A stretch of 64,000 nucleotides of DNA, from assembly GCF_020382885.2 (NCBI RefSeq), contig NC_058498.1:13220001-13284000 (forward strand), read 5' to 3'. Each line of letters starts with the position of its first letter. Positions within the stretch are counted from its first letter, which is position 1. Made by a program: the position numbers and the translations under genes. The notes under the pieces are model-generated. The model was not told the DNA's origin. It did not search any database and was given only the letters and a program-made list of their open reading frames with translations. This stretch comes from Scatophagus argus. Taxonomy: Eukaryota; Chordata; Actinopteri; Scatophagidae. This document shows positions 1-33,409 of the stretch, one piece after another.

Positions 1-1229
1 ATACTGAAATGTATTTTTTGGAACAGAATAGAATCAGGGGTCTTGGGATTGAGGGTAAATCTGTGATTTGTATTTGCTTGGCTATATAAATGAAATGGAC
101 TTTGAGTAAATGAGAGGAACTCAGTGTGTTGTGTCACATCGCAGATAAACTTTCATGTGTCTCTTAAAGTGTGTCAGGAGTGTGAGGGCAGTGTGAGCTC
201 CACTATGCAGGGAGCAGAAGCACTAAATTTAAAGTGACGCGTGTCGCGGGTTCAGACGTTACTGACTGCAACGTACAGCACGCCTTAAGTTTTATTCTCC
301 ATCAGAATAACACAATGAGAAAGATTCACAGATGAAGTTAATCTTCTGGGAAAACCGACTTATGTTGTATTAATTTTGGATTACACTGTGTGCCAGACTC
401 TGTCGAGGTAAATTATCTTTTGTGGAGCATCTCGCTCTCTTTCACTGAATGTGTGTGTGTGGGAGACATTCAGGTCTATTTGTGTGTGCAGTTTGAATCC
501 TTTCATAGTCATCAGGGGTCAGGGGTCAACAGTCAGGGTCTCCCTCCGTCAGTGTGAGTGTGTAAGGGAGAAGGGTGTGTTAAGTAACTCATGTGATGAC
601 CTTGTGGTCACAGAACTCCATCACTGCCCTGTCCAGACATGTAGAACATCCCCTGAAGTGGTGACGTCATATTAAAAAGGCAGAACCGAAAAGAAAAAGA
701 AGAATCAGCTTTATTGACAGTATATATATCTTACATACACACACTGAATTCGTCTTCTGCATTTGACCCATCCTTAGTTGAACACACATGCAACACCTGG
801 CAAATTACATGCAGTGAAACACACACAGGAGCAGTGGGCTGCCACTGTCAGGCGCCCGGGGAGCATATTGGGGGTTAAGTGCCTTGCTCAAGGGCACATC
901 AGGCGGCTTATGGAGGGGGGGAGCATTTTTCGCATTAATTACTCCACCACGCCCTAATTTTTCCTGCCCATCCGGTGGGGTGATGTGTGTGTGTGATGCA
1001 TAAAAAGAGATATGTTGGATACACTATATATGCTATAGAACCATGAAAGCATTTCTGGTACTTTCTTTTCATGCTATAGATCAGTCCACAGTAAACAAAG
1101 GTCACCTCAAACGTGTGTCTGAAAGTCCTGTTGTTCCAGGTCAAACAATTTCTGTGAAAACTAGAGACGATCTCCGCTGTATGCGCGTACAGAAAGTATG
1201 AAAACTAAACAAAGAAAAGTGCAAAACTG
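1..1229. other. Left flank, no gene recognised
   Basis: No exon of a recognisable family was seen on either strand; the open frames here are short and lack recognisable domains. The region holds a palindromic CRE-like octamer TGACGTCA at 662-669, followed by an AT-rich stretch, and a dispersed repeat at about 690-915 (separate entry). In mammals the next gene beyond ATCAY is NMRK2, but nothing here resembles it. Confidence 0.5.
690..915 (+). repeat. Dispersed fish repeat, copy 1 (GCGCCCGGGGAGCA family)
   Basis: The segment runs from a CAGCTTTATTGACAG start through a 'CTGCATTTGACCCATC' block, an 'AGCAGTGGGCTGCCA' block, the diagnostic GCGCCCGGGGAGCA and a 'TTGCTCAAGGGCACATCAG' block. A second copy with the same order of blocks lies at about 32085-32330, inside zfr2. 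I recognise it as a common interspersed repeat of teleost genomes; the exact class (LINE tail or SINE) cannot be settled by eye. Confidence 0.75.
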
Positions 1230-4200
1230 GTTTTCTGGAGGAACAGTTTATTCAGTTATATTTACAAAGCAGAACCAATCATATCAGTCAAAAGAACTTC
1301 AGAATGGTGAATGATATATCTCCCCACTGAAATCTGAGCACTTTGTAGCAAACAATTGAATTGAAGGCAAAGAATTTGTAATAATAAATATTGTGCTTTT
1401 GTAGTCATAATGAACATTTTCAAGTTTGGGAATCAACCATATTTTCCATGCAAACCTTGCTCATGATACAGTAAATCTATAAACTGTAATAACTAAAAAT
1501 TGAAAGCTATGCATTACATTCCTTCATATTTTCTGGATTTCTTTTAATCATTTGGTTCAAAAATAGGCACTCAGCACGGCCAACAAGTCCCAAAGGATCC
1601 TTCCCAAAGACTGATGAACTGAGCTGGGATTGTTTGTGTGAAAACAGCCAAACGTGACTGAAAAGTCGTTAACATTCCTGCACCAGAAAGGCAAAAGAAC
1701 AAGAGGAAACTAGAAGTGAAACAGCACTTAAGAAATTCACCAGTCAACAGCTACACAACTGCATGACATCCGTTAACAAACAATTTTTAGGTGAACATAC
1801 CACCTCCAAAAAATAAATCAAGCACATTATATGCTGAAACCATTGAGAGGTTATCTGACAACCAAATCCAATAGTGCAAAACAAGGCAGGCAGGCAACAC
1901 AATTATGTAACTCTGTTATAAAAATAAAAATTCTTCCTCCACTGAGCTCCTGCTACAGTAAGTTGGAAACAGATGGAAGACGTTAGAGAAAATCAATGTA
2001 ACCCCCCAAAACATACAAACCATAATGCATTAAAATGTTTGAGAAAATCTCTGTTAACAGTGTTCTGACACTGTCCCACACGTTCACATAGAAACTACCA
2101 CACAAAAATCGTAGATGCCACTCTGCTGAAATTAAAAACCTTCTAAATCTAAATCTCCATTGAAGCTATGGCACATAAACTTTATCATTCTGAAGTCAAA
2201 TGAAAGCGTCTTTCTTTGTTGTCAGTCCAGTTAGCGGTCAGAACAGGTTTTCCCAGTCTGAGGCGACAACAAGCTTTCCCATATGAAACGGCTCCATAAG
2301 AATGAAAGAAATGTGCACTTTGTAAAACTAACATGCAAACATATGCACAGTGCTTGCATATTTTGTCTTGACTGACCACTTTGATTTTTCCATCGTCAGA
2401 TTTCATACAAAATTATTGCAGAATTTTTCCTATTTGTGACATAAAATATGCAGAATTTATTTTTTATATTCTAATATTTAATATTGCAGGAGATCTACTT
2501 CTGTGGCCATGACTGTGTTACACAAAGTAAACAAGCACTGCTCTGCAAACATTTTACTACACAAATACTGTATGATTCTTAGAGCTTTTCTCATATGGGG
2601 TTTTCCAGGCCACAAAATGCAAATATATATCATGTTCCTGCATTTTCTATGCACAAGATGACTGAGGCACATCATAACACAAGGTATAGTACAGATGTTA
2701 GCGCATTTGTACATTTTCTAAACATCAGTACAGCAAAACGGAGAGCTTGAAAAGGCCTAATGATACAGCAGTTATGAAGCAAAAAAAAAAAAAGAAAAAA
2801 GATAAAGGCATCTGATGCATTGGAAACCTATTGTTATTTACATCAAACACATGTTATATTCACACGAATCAGTATGAATATGAATGTGTGTGTAAGCAGC
2901 TTGGTCTTGTGGTCATGCATTGACCCGAGCTCAGTGTTTGCTACATCAGTGAGGAAGTTTCTGTCAGATATGTCACCAAATGTTAAATGTTTCATAAAAT
3001 ATGTACACATCATCCTGGCCAGGCAAAACCCGTCATATCTCCAATTGTCAGATTTTCAGAAAACAAAACCCTGAAATTTAGATGCAAAAACCCATACAAC
3101 ATGACTAACCACAACTGGAGTTACCATTGTTGCACCCAACAAAGGCAAAATCATTTGTTTGTCTTCTTAATTTTCATTAGAGTGTAAAGTTTCTGTCAAA
3201 GTCCTGACCTTCGGGAGCCTCACGATGATGTGATGTTACAATATGAGCTATACAACTGGTCTGACGACTCAGCAGGTAAATGAATCGATGAACCCAACAA
3301 CATTCTGCCCGGTGATACACTTCATGAAACAGAGCAGCGACTTCCTTTGTTCATTTTCAAGTTGGCTGAGAGGAAGAAGGGGCTCTGGGCACTAAGAAGA
3401 TGAGGCGAAGCATCCGCCATCTTGACTGGAAAACGGCGGCACAAATGGTCAGCTGGATGTTGGTAAAACAAGGAAGCACATGTAGGCTTGTCGGTCCGCT
3501 GGCTCCTAATCGAAGGGTTCAGGCTGCACATGTCACATACTGCATAAAGAGAAGGTCATGTCTGTGGATGATGATTGCAGTAAGAGGACAATAAAGACAT
3601 TTTGCTGCTGTTGTGATCAAATTTAAAGAAATATGTATTTTTTGTTTTGGTACACTGAAAATTTCAGGAAAACTTGACTTTAAATTTTTTTTTTAATTCA
3701 TTTTTTTCAACCCTTTGAACCTCACTCTAGTATCCCTCTAGTAACAAGTAACTTTTTGCCCTTTTAGCCTATTTACTGTTTTAAATAGCTTATATGTATT
3801 TCATCAGTGGCATTTTAGTCTTTATTACTTTATCAGAGAGACAAAATAGACAGCTAGACAGTTACAGAGTGCTGCATCCTGTCAGACAGCCGGTTTCATT
3901 AAATGCATATGGCATTAATACTCTCATCCAAGTCATGCTGGTGGTATGACTCACTTACAGGTGCTGTTTACTCTGTGAAGACATCATTTTTCAATAAATC
4001 TCTGATGAAACATCTGTCCTTCTTGATTTCCAGCCTTTTTCAAATTTTACATCATAATGTCATTTTACACCAGATTCTCTAAAGACATTTGTTCTCCCTC
4101 AACAACAGTATGCACCAAGACGGACTGGACCTTGTTTATAATCAGGCAATAGGTGCACGGAGGGGAAGAAAAGGGGGACTGACCATCAGTGCCAAGGTCA

Positions 4201-4455
4201 TACCAAGCTACAGGCAGATAAGCCCTGACAATTGAGGACCATTAACTGGATGAATGTGAATTTGAATATGAATGAAAGCTTAAATACCGGTATGTACCAA
4301 CACCTCCTGCATAAATAACAACGAATCGTTCACCCCACATTAACCCTGTCTGCTCCTCTCTACAGACCATGTGCACAAGTGATGGATCTGTTTCACCTTT
4401 GGGCTCCTGCAAGAAATACAGCAGTGGTTTACATTACCTTTGCCTGTGAAGCTTC
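1230..4455 (-). other. atcay: Probable 3' UTR of atcay (about 3.2 kb)
   Basis: This stretch follows the atcay stop codon (4456-4458 on the minus strand) and contains no plausible coding exon. On the minus strand an AATAAA signal lies at 1247-1252, just before the dispersed repeat and the flank, which makes a 3' end near 1220-1235 reasonable. Mammalian ATCAY mRNAs also have long 3' UTRs. Earlier polyadenylation sites are possible, so the full extent is an inference. Confidence 0.5.
1247..1252 (-). terminator. atcay: Candidate poly(A) signal of atcay
   Basis: The plus-strand TTTATT reads AATAAA on the minus strand. It is downstream of the atcay stop with no other gene between. Cleavage would be expected 10-30 bases further left. 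Confidence 0.4.
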
Positions 4456-7400
4456 TCATAATCCCTGATCTACAATCACCGACTTCGGCCTGAAAATGAA
4501 ACAAAAGAAAGCAAAAAGAAAAACGCATTGAGAACTTTTAAGAGGTTAGAAAGCCGACAATGTACCAAAACTTGATGAATGTCACAACTAGTCAGAAATG
4601 AAAACATGACAGGTCGAACGTCCGGAGTGAGCCAGCACCTCTCTGACTTTTTCACTGACTCCTGTGGGACTGACGGCTGCTGCTCCTGCGGTTTGTTCTC
4701 CTGCTCCATCCTAGACACACACACACACACATTTGTTGAAGAAACTAAATGCAGTCTTTGGTAGTCAATTAACTCAGGTTAAGTGCCCAAACCACAGTTC
4801 ATTTTGAGTGCATTCCTCTGTGAGTGATATATGTGTTCGAGTTATCATAATGGAATTAAAGAAAGACACGTGTATTTTACCTTTCCCTCCGTGCTTTAAT
4901 CCTCTCCTCGTCAAATCTGAAAATTAGGAATAGGGTTAGCATAAGAAATATGTGAAATCTAACATTGCCCTGCCATGTTTGCTCAAATAACCATTCAATC
5001 AAAGCAGGACTGTGAGATAAACCGCCGCCTGCAGTCTGCGGTCAGTGTCACAGCTTACTTTCTCCATCTAGTGGTCAGAGATACTTACTGCACCACACAC
5101 TCGGGAACATGGACGTGCTCCATCGGGACGATCTCTGCCAGCTCATCCAGGCTGTGGACGTACTGGATCTTATTCATGAACTTCACACTGCAGAGGACAA
5201 TAAGACAACAACATTTTTATTATTATAATGCCTTTATTTCATACAGAAAGGATACATCAAAAGCATGGTGTGACCCTCTGATCCTCATCAGTTCACTGTG
5301 ATTAGTACTACAAAAGCCCTTTAACTCGGACACTAAGGTTTGTGTATTTCCCACTCTGGAACATTTTAGTTTACTTTTTGGTTTGTGTATCACCTGATGA
5401 AGGGCCTGGATATGGCCAGGACAGTGCGTATGAACCACGTAGGATGAGCGATGACCAGAGATTTCAGATTCTTCCTCAATCTGCCATCACAACACAAACA
5501 ATGAGCCCAATTACAGTTAGGTTAGAGTTTAAAAGCTTCTGCTAAAACCAACACATGAGTGTAGAGCAGAAAATTAAAGCTGTTAAACTCATACATGAGA
5601 TTTCAGCCTACTTCATACTTCAGTTCAGAAAAGTTGTTTTACACACAATATATCAGTCAATATGTTGGAGCAGTTTCTCTACAGTTTCTCCTTTTCCTCA
5701 CCTTCTGTCAATCATCTGGTAACATTTCTTGAGCCAGCTGATCCCAGGCATCTTGCTCCGTGGAGTGGCTCCGTTCATGTAGATGATCAGGTAATCTTCA
5801 GCCACGAGCATCTCCAAACTGCTCACCACATAGCTGTATGAGAGGGTACGGCATCAGGCACAAATTGAGAGGCAACGGGAGCTTGGTGGAGACCTGAGGC
5901 TTCCCTTTGAGCCAGATTACCATTTAATTCTGATTTAGGAGCACATTGAGTAATCAATCCACAAACAGCAACAAAGCTGTACTTGGAAACTACAAGTCAG
6001 ATATGGCAGACTCACAGGAAGAGGTTTTCCATGATGTAGTGGTAGTCTGGAGAGCTGCTGTCAGGCAGGTAACAGGCAGAGAAAACAATGATGGCATTAA
6101 GGCCCTCACCATAATAACCTGATGGGAGAGAGTTTGAGTTAACAGTACTTCTTCTTTGTACGTTACTGGAAACCATCTTTTCATGAGTTGTGGTGATTTC
6201 TGTCCTTCTACTGACCTCCGTGTGTGATGACTCGCAGGTAAGGTCTGATGACCTGCATGTCAATACGGTGCTCCTGTTCTCCGATGATCACCGTCCTCCA
6301 GAGGCGTCCATTGTTAGCATTCCCTTCCTCGTCTGCTTCTCCTAAACCGTCAGCAGGACCTGCTTTGGCTGAGGCCACTGGTGTGTCATCTGGATAAGCA
6401 CAGAGCCAGATTCTGTTCTAATACTGCACTGAAATGTGGAACAAACTGCACTGTGGTCGCTCCAAGGAGGTCTACATTTTGATACAGGATTATGTCCATT
6501 CTTAGTAAGACTAACAGTTATCATTTATATCATTTTTTTATAGATTAAAAATATCTTAATGCCTCTACAAGCTTCAGGACACAGACATGCAGGTATTACA
6601 ATCAAAATCACATTAAGATTCATATAAATTACAATAAAGATTCAGATTAAACTGGAAACTTGAATCTTAAAGTTATGTCAGTTGAAACTTAATTTGGGCA
6701 TAATGAAAGGAGTGCATGTGCGTTTCTAACAACTTACCTTCCCACTCCAACTCATTGCCGTTGGTGATGAACTCCAGCGAGTCTGTCTCATCGGGCGTAT
6801 CGATGTCATCGACGTTGATGTCCAGGTCGTCCGGTGTATCCAGGAAGTCATCTGACAGCAGAGAACCTTCACTGTGGTCCAGTGAAAGGTTCATCTCCGG
6901 CGCAATCAGGGTCCGGCGTTTACGGTGCGATGAGGACACGCCTCCGCCTCCTCCGGGTGGGCTCACATTCAGGGAGTTAGGGGGGGCTACAGCAAGAACA
7001 GTAGAGGAGAGACAGACCGGGAAATGTGAATGAAGACGTAACGTTAGGATATTACGGTCTTTCCATTGTTGAAAGAAAGTCTCCAGTGTTACTTACAGAC
7101 TCTGTCGTCTGTGAGACCACAGGACAAATCCATGTCTCCGTACTCTGGCAGTGGTCTGCGGGGATACGTGCATAGGTCAACAACCAGCAGCCACATTCTT
7201 TAACCAGCACTGGTCTGTAACTATGGCCTCACAGGGGAAATACAACATTCTGTTAAATGGACCAGTGAAGGTGTGGGTGTTGTCACTAATCTGGCTAAGC
7301 GCTAAAAAGAAGAGCAAGCAGAAGAAGATAGAGATGATAATTAACTTCTCTCTGGGGAGATGAAGATTACAGGGCTGCCAGGCGAGGGGAAATAGAGGAG

Positions 7401-9145
7401 AAAAGGGGAGGAACAAGGGACAGAGTGAAGGAAGAAGTGCGTGAGTGCATACAGACAAAGTGCTGCAGCTCTTGCTTCGATTCGAGCTGCCTGTTGTTTA
7501 CTGCTGACACTCTGCACAGGAGGAGGAGGACGACGACCAGGACATGAGGTCAAAATCTTGCTTTTGCATATGTTTATGAGTGTGCTTGTGTTTCCCATCT
7601 GTGTGTTTATCTGAGAGGAAGCAAAGCTATGCACATTAGGACAGATGAGCTTACATGTGCATGTCGGCAACAACACCCAGTGTAACCACAAAACTGAGAG
7701 CAGGATGGCACAACTAAATGGTTAATACAGAAGAGATGCAGAGGGCTACGGCGCAGTGCTGTCAGCAGAGAGGGTCTGAGACGCAGCCCTGTGAAAGCCA
7801 ACTGCTTCATCCTCCCATCTAGAGGAGGACAGCGTGTGCTCCTCCTGAGCCAACAATACAGGCTTTAGCCCAGGGAAATAGGCACTGATGGAAGGGCCAA
7901 CCCTGTTCCCCAGGGACCCATGCAATGATTACTGGTCCAAAGCTTCCTTTGTCATAACTGAAGCACAGAACAGATTCATGGATTTATTTTAACAAAAGCA
8001 AGTTAATCTCATTTGTTCCTGTTTAGGACTTCGTTGTCCCTCAGCTACAGACGTTAATATCAGGATGAAGCGATGATGCTTACCTTTTGGAAATAGCACA
8101 GGGCTGCTTTTGTTGTCAGAGCCGATTCGGTGAGGTTTATAAACTCACACACCTTTTTATTTGTCCTGCTTGCTCATTCCCTCAGCTGATAACAGACAGT
8201 CTAGAGCACAGCGTTTCTCAGAGAAAACCCCAATAATCCTTTTGCTGCTGGCTATTCCTCTGTATCAGTCTGTTGTTAACCAAAACCCGCCACCATTTTT
8301 CCTGGCGATGCTGTGTTGTTGATCAGCGGCTGCTGTTGCGTCACATGACGTAGCCTGAGACCACTTAGAGACAGAGCTGCACCTGCTCCCTGGCTGCCTG
8401 CCTCTCAGTCTGACAGAGGAGGGAGGAGGGAGGAGGAGGAGGAGGAGGAGGAGGTGGAGAAAACCCAGTGCTGACTGTCATCACGCTTCTGCTCTTTTTC
8501 TGCCCATCAAGCTCTGCATCTCAACTTCTGAACATCAAATTCACACTTACTAAATCTTTTGTGTAGCCATCTTTATGATGCACTAAGAATAAATGAACTT
8601 GTCTTTTTCTTTCACTTATCTTTCTCCCTCTTTCTCTTTCTTCTTTTTCTCTGACCAACAATCGACCGGCTGTCTTATCCCAGAGACTCTTACAGTGAGC
8701 ATAAAGTTAAAACCTTTTCACATCAACACAATAACTATTAAAGCCTAGTAGTTCCATTAATACTTAGAAAGTGGAAACAAAAAAGAAGCTTTAAAAGACT
8801 TAAGACAGACTAACTCTAACTCTACTGGAAGTAATATGGTGCAGCTGGCCCATATAGAATAATTAATCAATAATTAACAGCACAGTCAATTCTAAACAAG
8901 GAGCTGTTCATCCATAAATGAAAATGTGCTGCATATTCATCAACACACACAAACAAAAGAGCAACTATTTACTCAGCTGTTTCTTTTGAGTATCAACCTA
9001 TTGGCTTTATTTCACATCAATAGGACAGTTTAATAGATGATGACGAGTAAGAAGGAAAAGGATTTCACCTGGGAAAGTCTTCATCCTGCCACTCGTCTTT
9101 CACTTCCATGTTCTCCATGCGTAGAGTAGCCTCTGTGGTGCCCAT
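4456..9145 (-). CDS. atcay: Caytaxin (BNIP2-family CRAL-TRIO/BCH neuronal adaptor), 11 coding exons, 373 aa
   Basis: Coding exons on the minus strand, in order: 9145-9069, 7155-7097, 6986-6738, 6389-6216, 6118-6016, 5833-5702, 5480-5394, 5187-5089, 4916-4881, 4710-4639, 4489-4456. Every intron is GT-AG, phases join without a stop, and the total is 1122 nt (373 aa plus stop), against about 371 aa in human caytaxin. The start [12 protein letters not shown] matches the family. Residues about 70-128 hold the acidic [20 protein letters not shown] stretch. ELEWED (124-129) is the family's kinesin light chain binding motif. The CRAL-TRIO/BCH domain covers about 165-320 ([27 protein letters not shown]). 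Known family role: linking mitochondria and other cargo to kinesin-1, and binding glutaminase, in neurons; human mutations cause Cayman ataxia. The last two exons (tail [11 protein letters not shown]) diverge from mammals and are the least certain part; the donor at 4638/4639 is weak. Confidence 0.93.
4715..4731. repeat. (CA)n/(TG)n microsatellite at an atcay splice acceptor
   Basis: On the atcay strand a TG repeat sits immediately before the TCTAG acceptor of the 72-nt exon 4639-4710, in the place normally taken by the polypyrimidine tract. Confidence 0.9.
7156..9068 (-). other. atcay: atcay first coding intron (1.9 kb)
   Basis: The intron holds a purine-rich (GGA)n tract on the plus strand at 8415-8460 and a pyrimidine-rich stretch at about 8605-8655. 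No recognisable exon, transposon end or RNA gene was seen. The other atcay introns are each under about 700 bases, and I see nothing in them beyond the CA repeat at 4715-4731. Confidence 0.6.
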
Positions 9146-9168
9146 CCCTCAGAGAGGAGAGCAGGGGC

Positions 9169-12100
9169 CTGGAAGTGTGCACAGACGCATTTATTAATGA
9201 ACACCATTCAAGGTAACAGAGGAAAAAAAGTGCCACATGAGGTGAATGTGCTAACTAGACAGTCATCAGCTTCGTGGCTGCACAGCAGGAGCACGTGTTT
9301 GACTTTGAAGGGAAAAGTAAGTATTGCGGGAGGATTTTAGCAAAAAGAAAAAAACATGTTTCGTTAAAATTAGTGGGCTGTAACCACTGGTGCTCATGTG
9401 GTTTTTATCCCCCTGCACCAGAGGAGCACATGTGAGAGGCATGTGACTGACTTGGACACGTTTTCTGAGCTCAGCTCTCCTCGAAGACAAATATCACCTA
9501 CGAATTTCTTTCTGGGTGGAATTCAAGAAGCCCATGAGGAGGACGACATGCACACCTAATCATGTCTCCCTGTTCCCTAATCCCACTACAATGATGTGAC
9601 GGCTGCCTGTTTGATCTCTGCTCACACTGAGGAGTTATGTCACCAGTAGAATTAGCAGAAAAACCTCTCTTTGGATCTAATATTCATTCATTTGCGCTCA
9701 AGATAAGAATGAGAATTCACATACTGACAAATGCCTACAATACACTGGCTATGCACTGCATAATCAAGAGTAAAATAAGGATGCAGCAATCTCCTCTGAA
9801 TTACAGGATTTACTGCAGAAATCCAAATGCATTATCACAACACAGTAGTGACACATTAACAACATAAGCACAGGTTTGTTTTTGCTGTGAACTGCACAAG
9901 AGCAGCACTGTGGATGTGTAATTGGACTTATTTCTCCACTCAAGTATAAAAACCACAACCTGAGCAGTTTCTGCTGAATGACAGAGAATCTTAAGGTCTG
10001 TGTCAGGTGTTATTCTTAGAAACAGAGGCTCTGTGGAGGATTTTAAATGCATGTCTATATGGCATATATGTCTTAAGTGCCTACAGCGCAACACAAAATT
10101 CTGTCGTGAGACAATAAAATACAAACCCAAACCTAGTGTGCTCCTGACATTGGTGTCAGCAGTTCATAATAATGTTCACAGTGAGAAGTAATGCAGCGTG
10201 GATTCCTGTTATGTAATTACTGTAAGGAGCGGTGTGGTTTTGGCAGTGACACTTGTGGCTGGAAAACAGCCAAGTCTCACATTAAGGAAATACCGGTAAT
10301 TCATTTCTTCAGGCAATAAATTACATATGAGCAATGAAAGATTGTCCCCTGCAGTCAAATCCACTAACATGTCACACACACACTGATGCAGGTCAAAGTC
10401 ATACAGAAGAGGTGGTGTGTGAAGAACATATCATCATCATAATAATCATAATATCATTTCAGACAATATTTTGACTACAAAAAACACGAATGTAATATAA
10501 CTGAAATTGAAAACATCCCAAGAAACATAGCAGATTTTCTATGTCAGGTGAGGGAACTGAGCTCTACTTTAACATGTAACACTTTGCATATATCACTGAG
10601 AGAGATATTGTGCTGACCATGTAACCCCAGTGTCTGCAAAATGAACCGCCACCAAATGTGCTGCACATTACCATCACTGAGTAAAATGGCCCCACAGCCT
10701 TTCTAGGTCATCCTGAATGGTACAGACAATAGGAGAAAAACCTAAATGGATATGATATGTTAGTGGATGATCTAATGCACGATCTGGTGCATGATCATCA
10801 TGCAAGTTGTCCTTGTGCAGGAAACGCAAAAGAAATGCAAGGATGTTGTGTCAGCGATTATACTCACATGAGCAGTGTGAGATCCCCACAAAACCTCTAG
10901 TTGCTCCGTGTCTGTGAATCCTCCCTCCTCCTTGGCCTCAAATGCACAGATTGAAGAGGAAAAGTCCCGATCCTCCTCCTCGAACAGAAAAGCAGGACTC
11001 AGGCTGAGATTTCTCGTCTCACGGTCCCTGTCTTTCACTCATTCACATGCACACACGCACACTCATGCACGGACACAGTCATGCAGTGTCCTCGATGTCA
11101 GCCGCTAGCCAGCAGCAGGTGTCTGAAGACAGGGGCCACCTCTGTGCTGGACTCCCCCTCTGCTCCTCCGCCTCTGGCCACCTTTGTTGGGGAAAGTCTG
11201 GCCGTGAAGAGCGAGCCGACAGCCTGCTTCTCAGCTTTGACGTCCACAGCAGCAAGACACAAAATTCCTTTAATGAGAATGCATCTGCTCTGGCATCATG
11301 ATCTCTCTCTCTATTTTCCCTTGTGTCTGCTTGTTGCTCCCTATACCTTTAGAGTACCTTTTCCTCTCCCAAACATCAATTCAAACCCTTCTTTGAATTC
11401 CCTCCGTATCCAAGTCTCCCAGAGGAAGCAGTTTATTCATTCCAACAACAACTTGGGAAAAGCGGACACCAGGCTCATGTGTCTCTGTGTCTCTTTACTC
11501 CATTTGATAATCTTGCAGTTGTTTTCAGTGGTCCTCTGAGTGGCTGCTGTTCCCTGGCAACAGCATCTCTTTCTCCATCCGTAGCTTCTCCCCTCCCTCT
11601 CAGTCTCCTCACCCCAGTCTCTTTCATACATCCTATACCCCAACTCTCCCCGAGCACATGAATTATTCAGTCCCTTACTTCACTGCAACCAACCAATCGT
11701 ATCGTCTCAGCTCAGTTTCGTTGTATGCTGCTAGCTGCAAGGGCTCACTCTGCATATTTCCATAACAGGCCTCTTTCTATATTATTTTTTTTTTTGTGTG
11801 TGTGTGTGTGTGTGCCTGGTGGTAGCACTAATCCCACAAGGCACAGTACTAATTAAACCAAATATTAATGTTTCCTTCTGACATTATCTGTGTAATTTTA
11901 TCCGATTTTGTGTTTATTCTGATACCTTTATAACTAAAGTTTTTACCTTTTTAGCTATTTGAAAGATTATGATTATTTCCAGAGAGTTTAGTATCACACT
12001 GGCGGAGCACGTGCACATCACGTCCTGTCGATTTTTTTTTCTGCTAATACACTGCCTGGTAGTAAACGCGCCCTTATTATCGGCGCACGCGTGGGTGACT

Positions 12101-12547
12101 GACACGCGCAACATTCAGCAGATCCACCACAGGCAAAGCGAGAGAGTTTACTCTGTTGTACTTCCGTCTTCGCGTAGACATCTTTTTTTAAACAGTAAAA
12201 GCATTTTTCATTCTTGTAAGCCATGCACAAAAAATTATCCAAATGCTTTTTTCGTCATTCGTTTAGCTTTATGAATGACGTTTCTACCCAGTAGGAACAA
12301 CAACAATGAAAAGTGCTTATTTCGTCTCTCTGATTTATCCTCTTTCTTTCCCTTTTTCCGTTCTTCGTTCCTCTTCATTGTAACACTCAACTTGACAGTG
12401 TTAATTATATGTATTTCTTCGCCTCACTACAAGAAAAATATCCTTTTTAGTGTGCATACATAACATAGTTGTGTGAAATGCAGTAATGCCAAACCATAAA
12501 AAAATCAATCTATGCTAAAAATGCTAGGCTAAATTAATTTAACTTAT
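9169..12547. other. Region between atcay exon 2 and the zfr2 promoter
   Basis: The atcay start-codon exon has an acceptor-like CTTCCAG ending at 9169, giving a 5' UTR portion 9146-9168. At least one non-coding exon should therefore lie to the right within this region (candidate at 10868-11150, separate entry). A poly-T plus (GT)n tract lies at 11784-11814. A CpG-denser patch at about 12000-12180, with an E-box CACGTG and several CGCG steps, could be promoter DNA for either divergent gene. No coding exon is supported. Confidence 0.5.
10868..11150 (-). other. atcay: Candidate non-coding first exon of atcay
   Basis: On the minus strand a good donor (CAT|GTGAGTAT) lies at 10867/10868. The open frame in front of it starts with an ATG at 11038 and is not in frame with the real atcay start after splicing to 9168, so it would be an upstream ORF. 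The right boundary is a guess. The evidence is only position, donor quality and the need for an upstream exon. Confidence 0.3.
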
Positions 12548-12747
12548 ACATCGACGCGATATTTTCTCACGTTAAATAGCTGACTTACTGTGCGTGATAT
12601 TTTTTATTTTAGGCTTCTCAGCAGAGAAGTATGAAGTGTTTTGTGAAGTTGCAGCACAGTGAATCTTTGGTCGTACTAAAGGGGTGAAATATCTTGACGG
12701 CCAGTTTCAGGGTTTCACTGCTGTCTGGCAATACTGGCGATGCCAAG
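12548..12747 (+). promoter_or_regulatory. zfr2: zfr2 5' UTR and promoter-proximal region
   Basis: This is the sequence directly before the zfr2 start codon at 12748. No TATA box is evident. The ATG context is GCCAAGATGG, a good Kozak match (purine at -3, G at +4), which supports the start. The transcription start cannot be placed from sequence alone. Confidence 0.45.

Positions 12748-33409
<20,662 letters not shown>

Noticed and set aside
4476-4730. 84-codon minus-strand frame as a single terminal atcay exon
   Set aside because: It is the 72-nt exon read through its donor. Splicing to 4489 gives a short sensible tail in phase, although the weak donor leaves some doubt.
11081-11539. 152-codon plus-strand open frame upstream of zfr2
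   Set aside because: No domain or family resemblance and no splice sites giving a sensible extension. It lies opposite the candidate atcay first exon.
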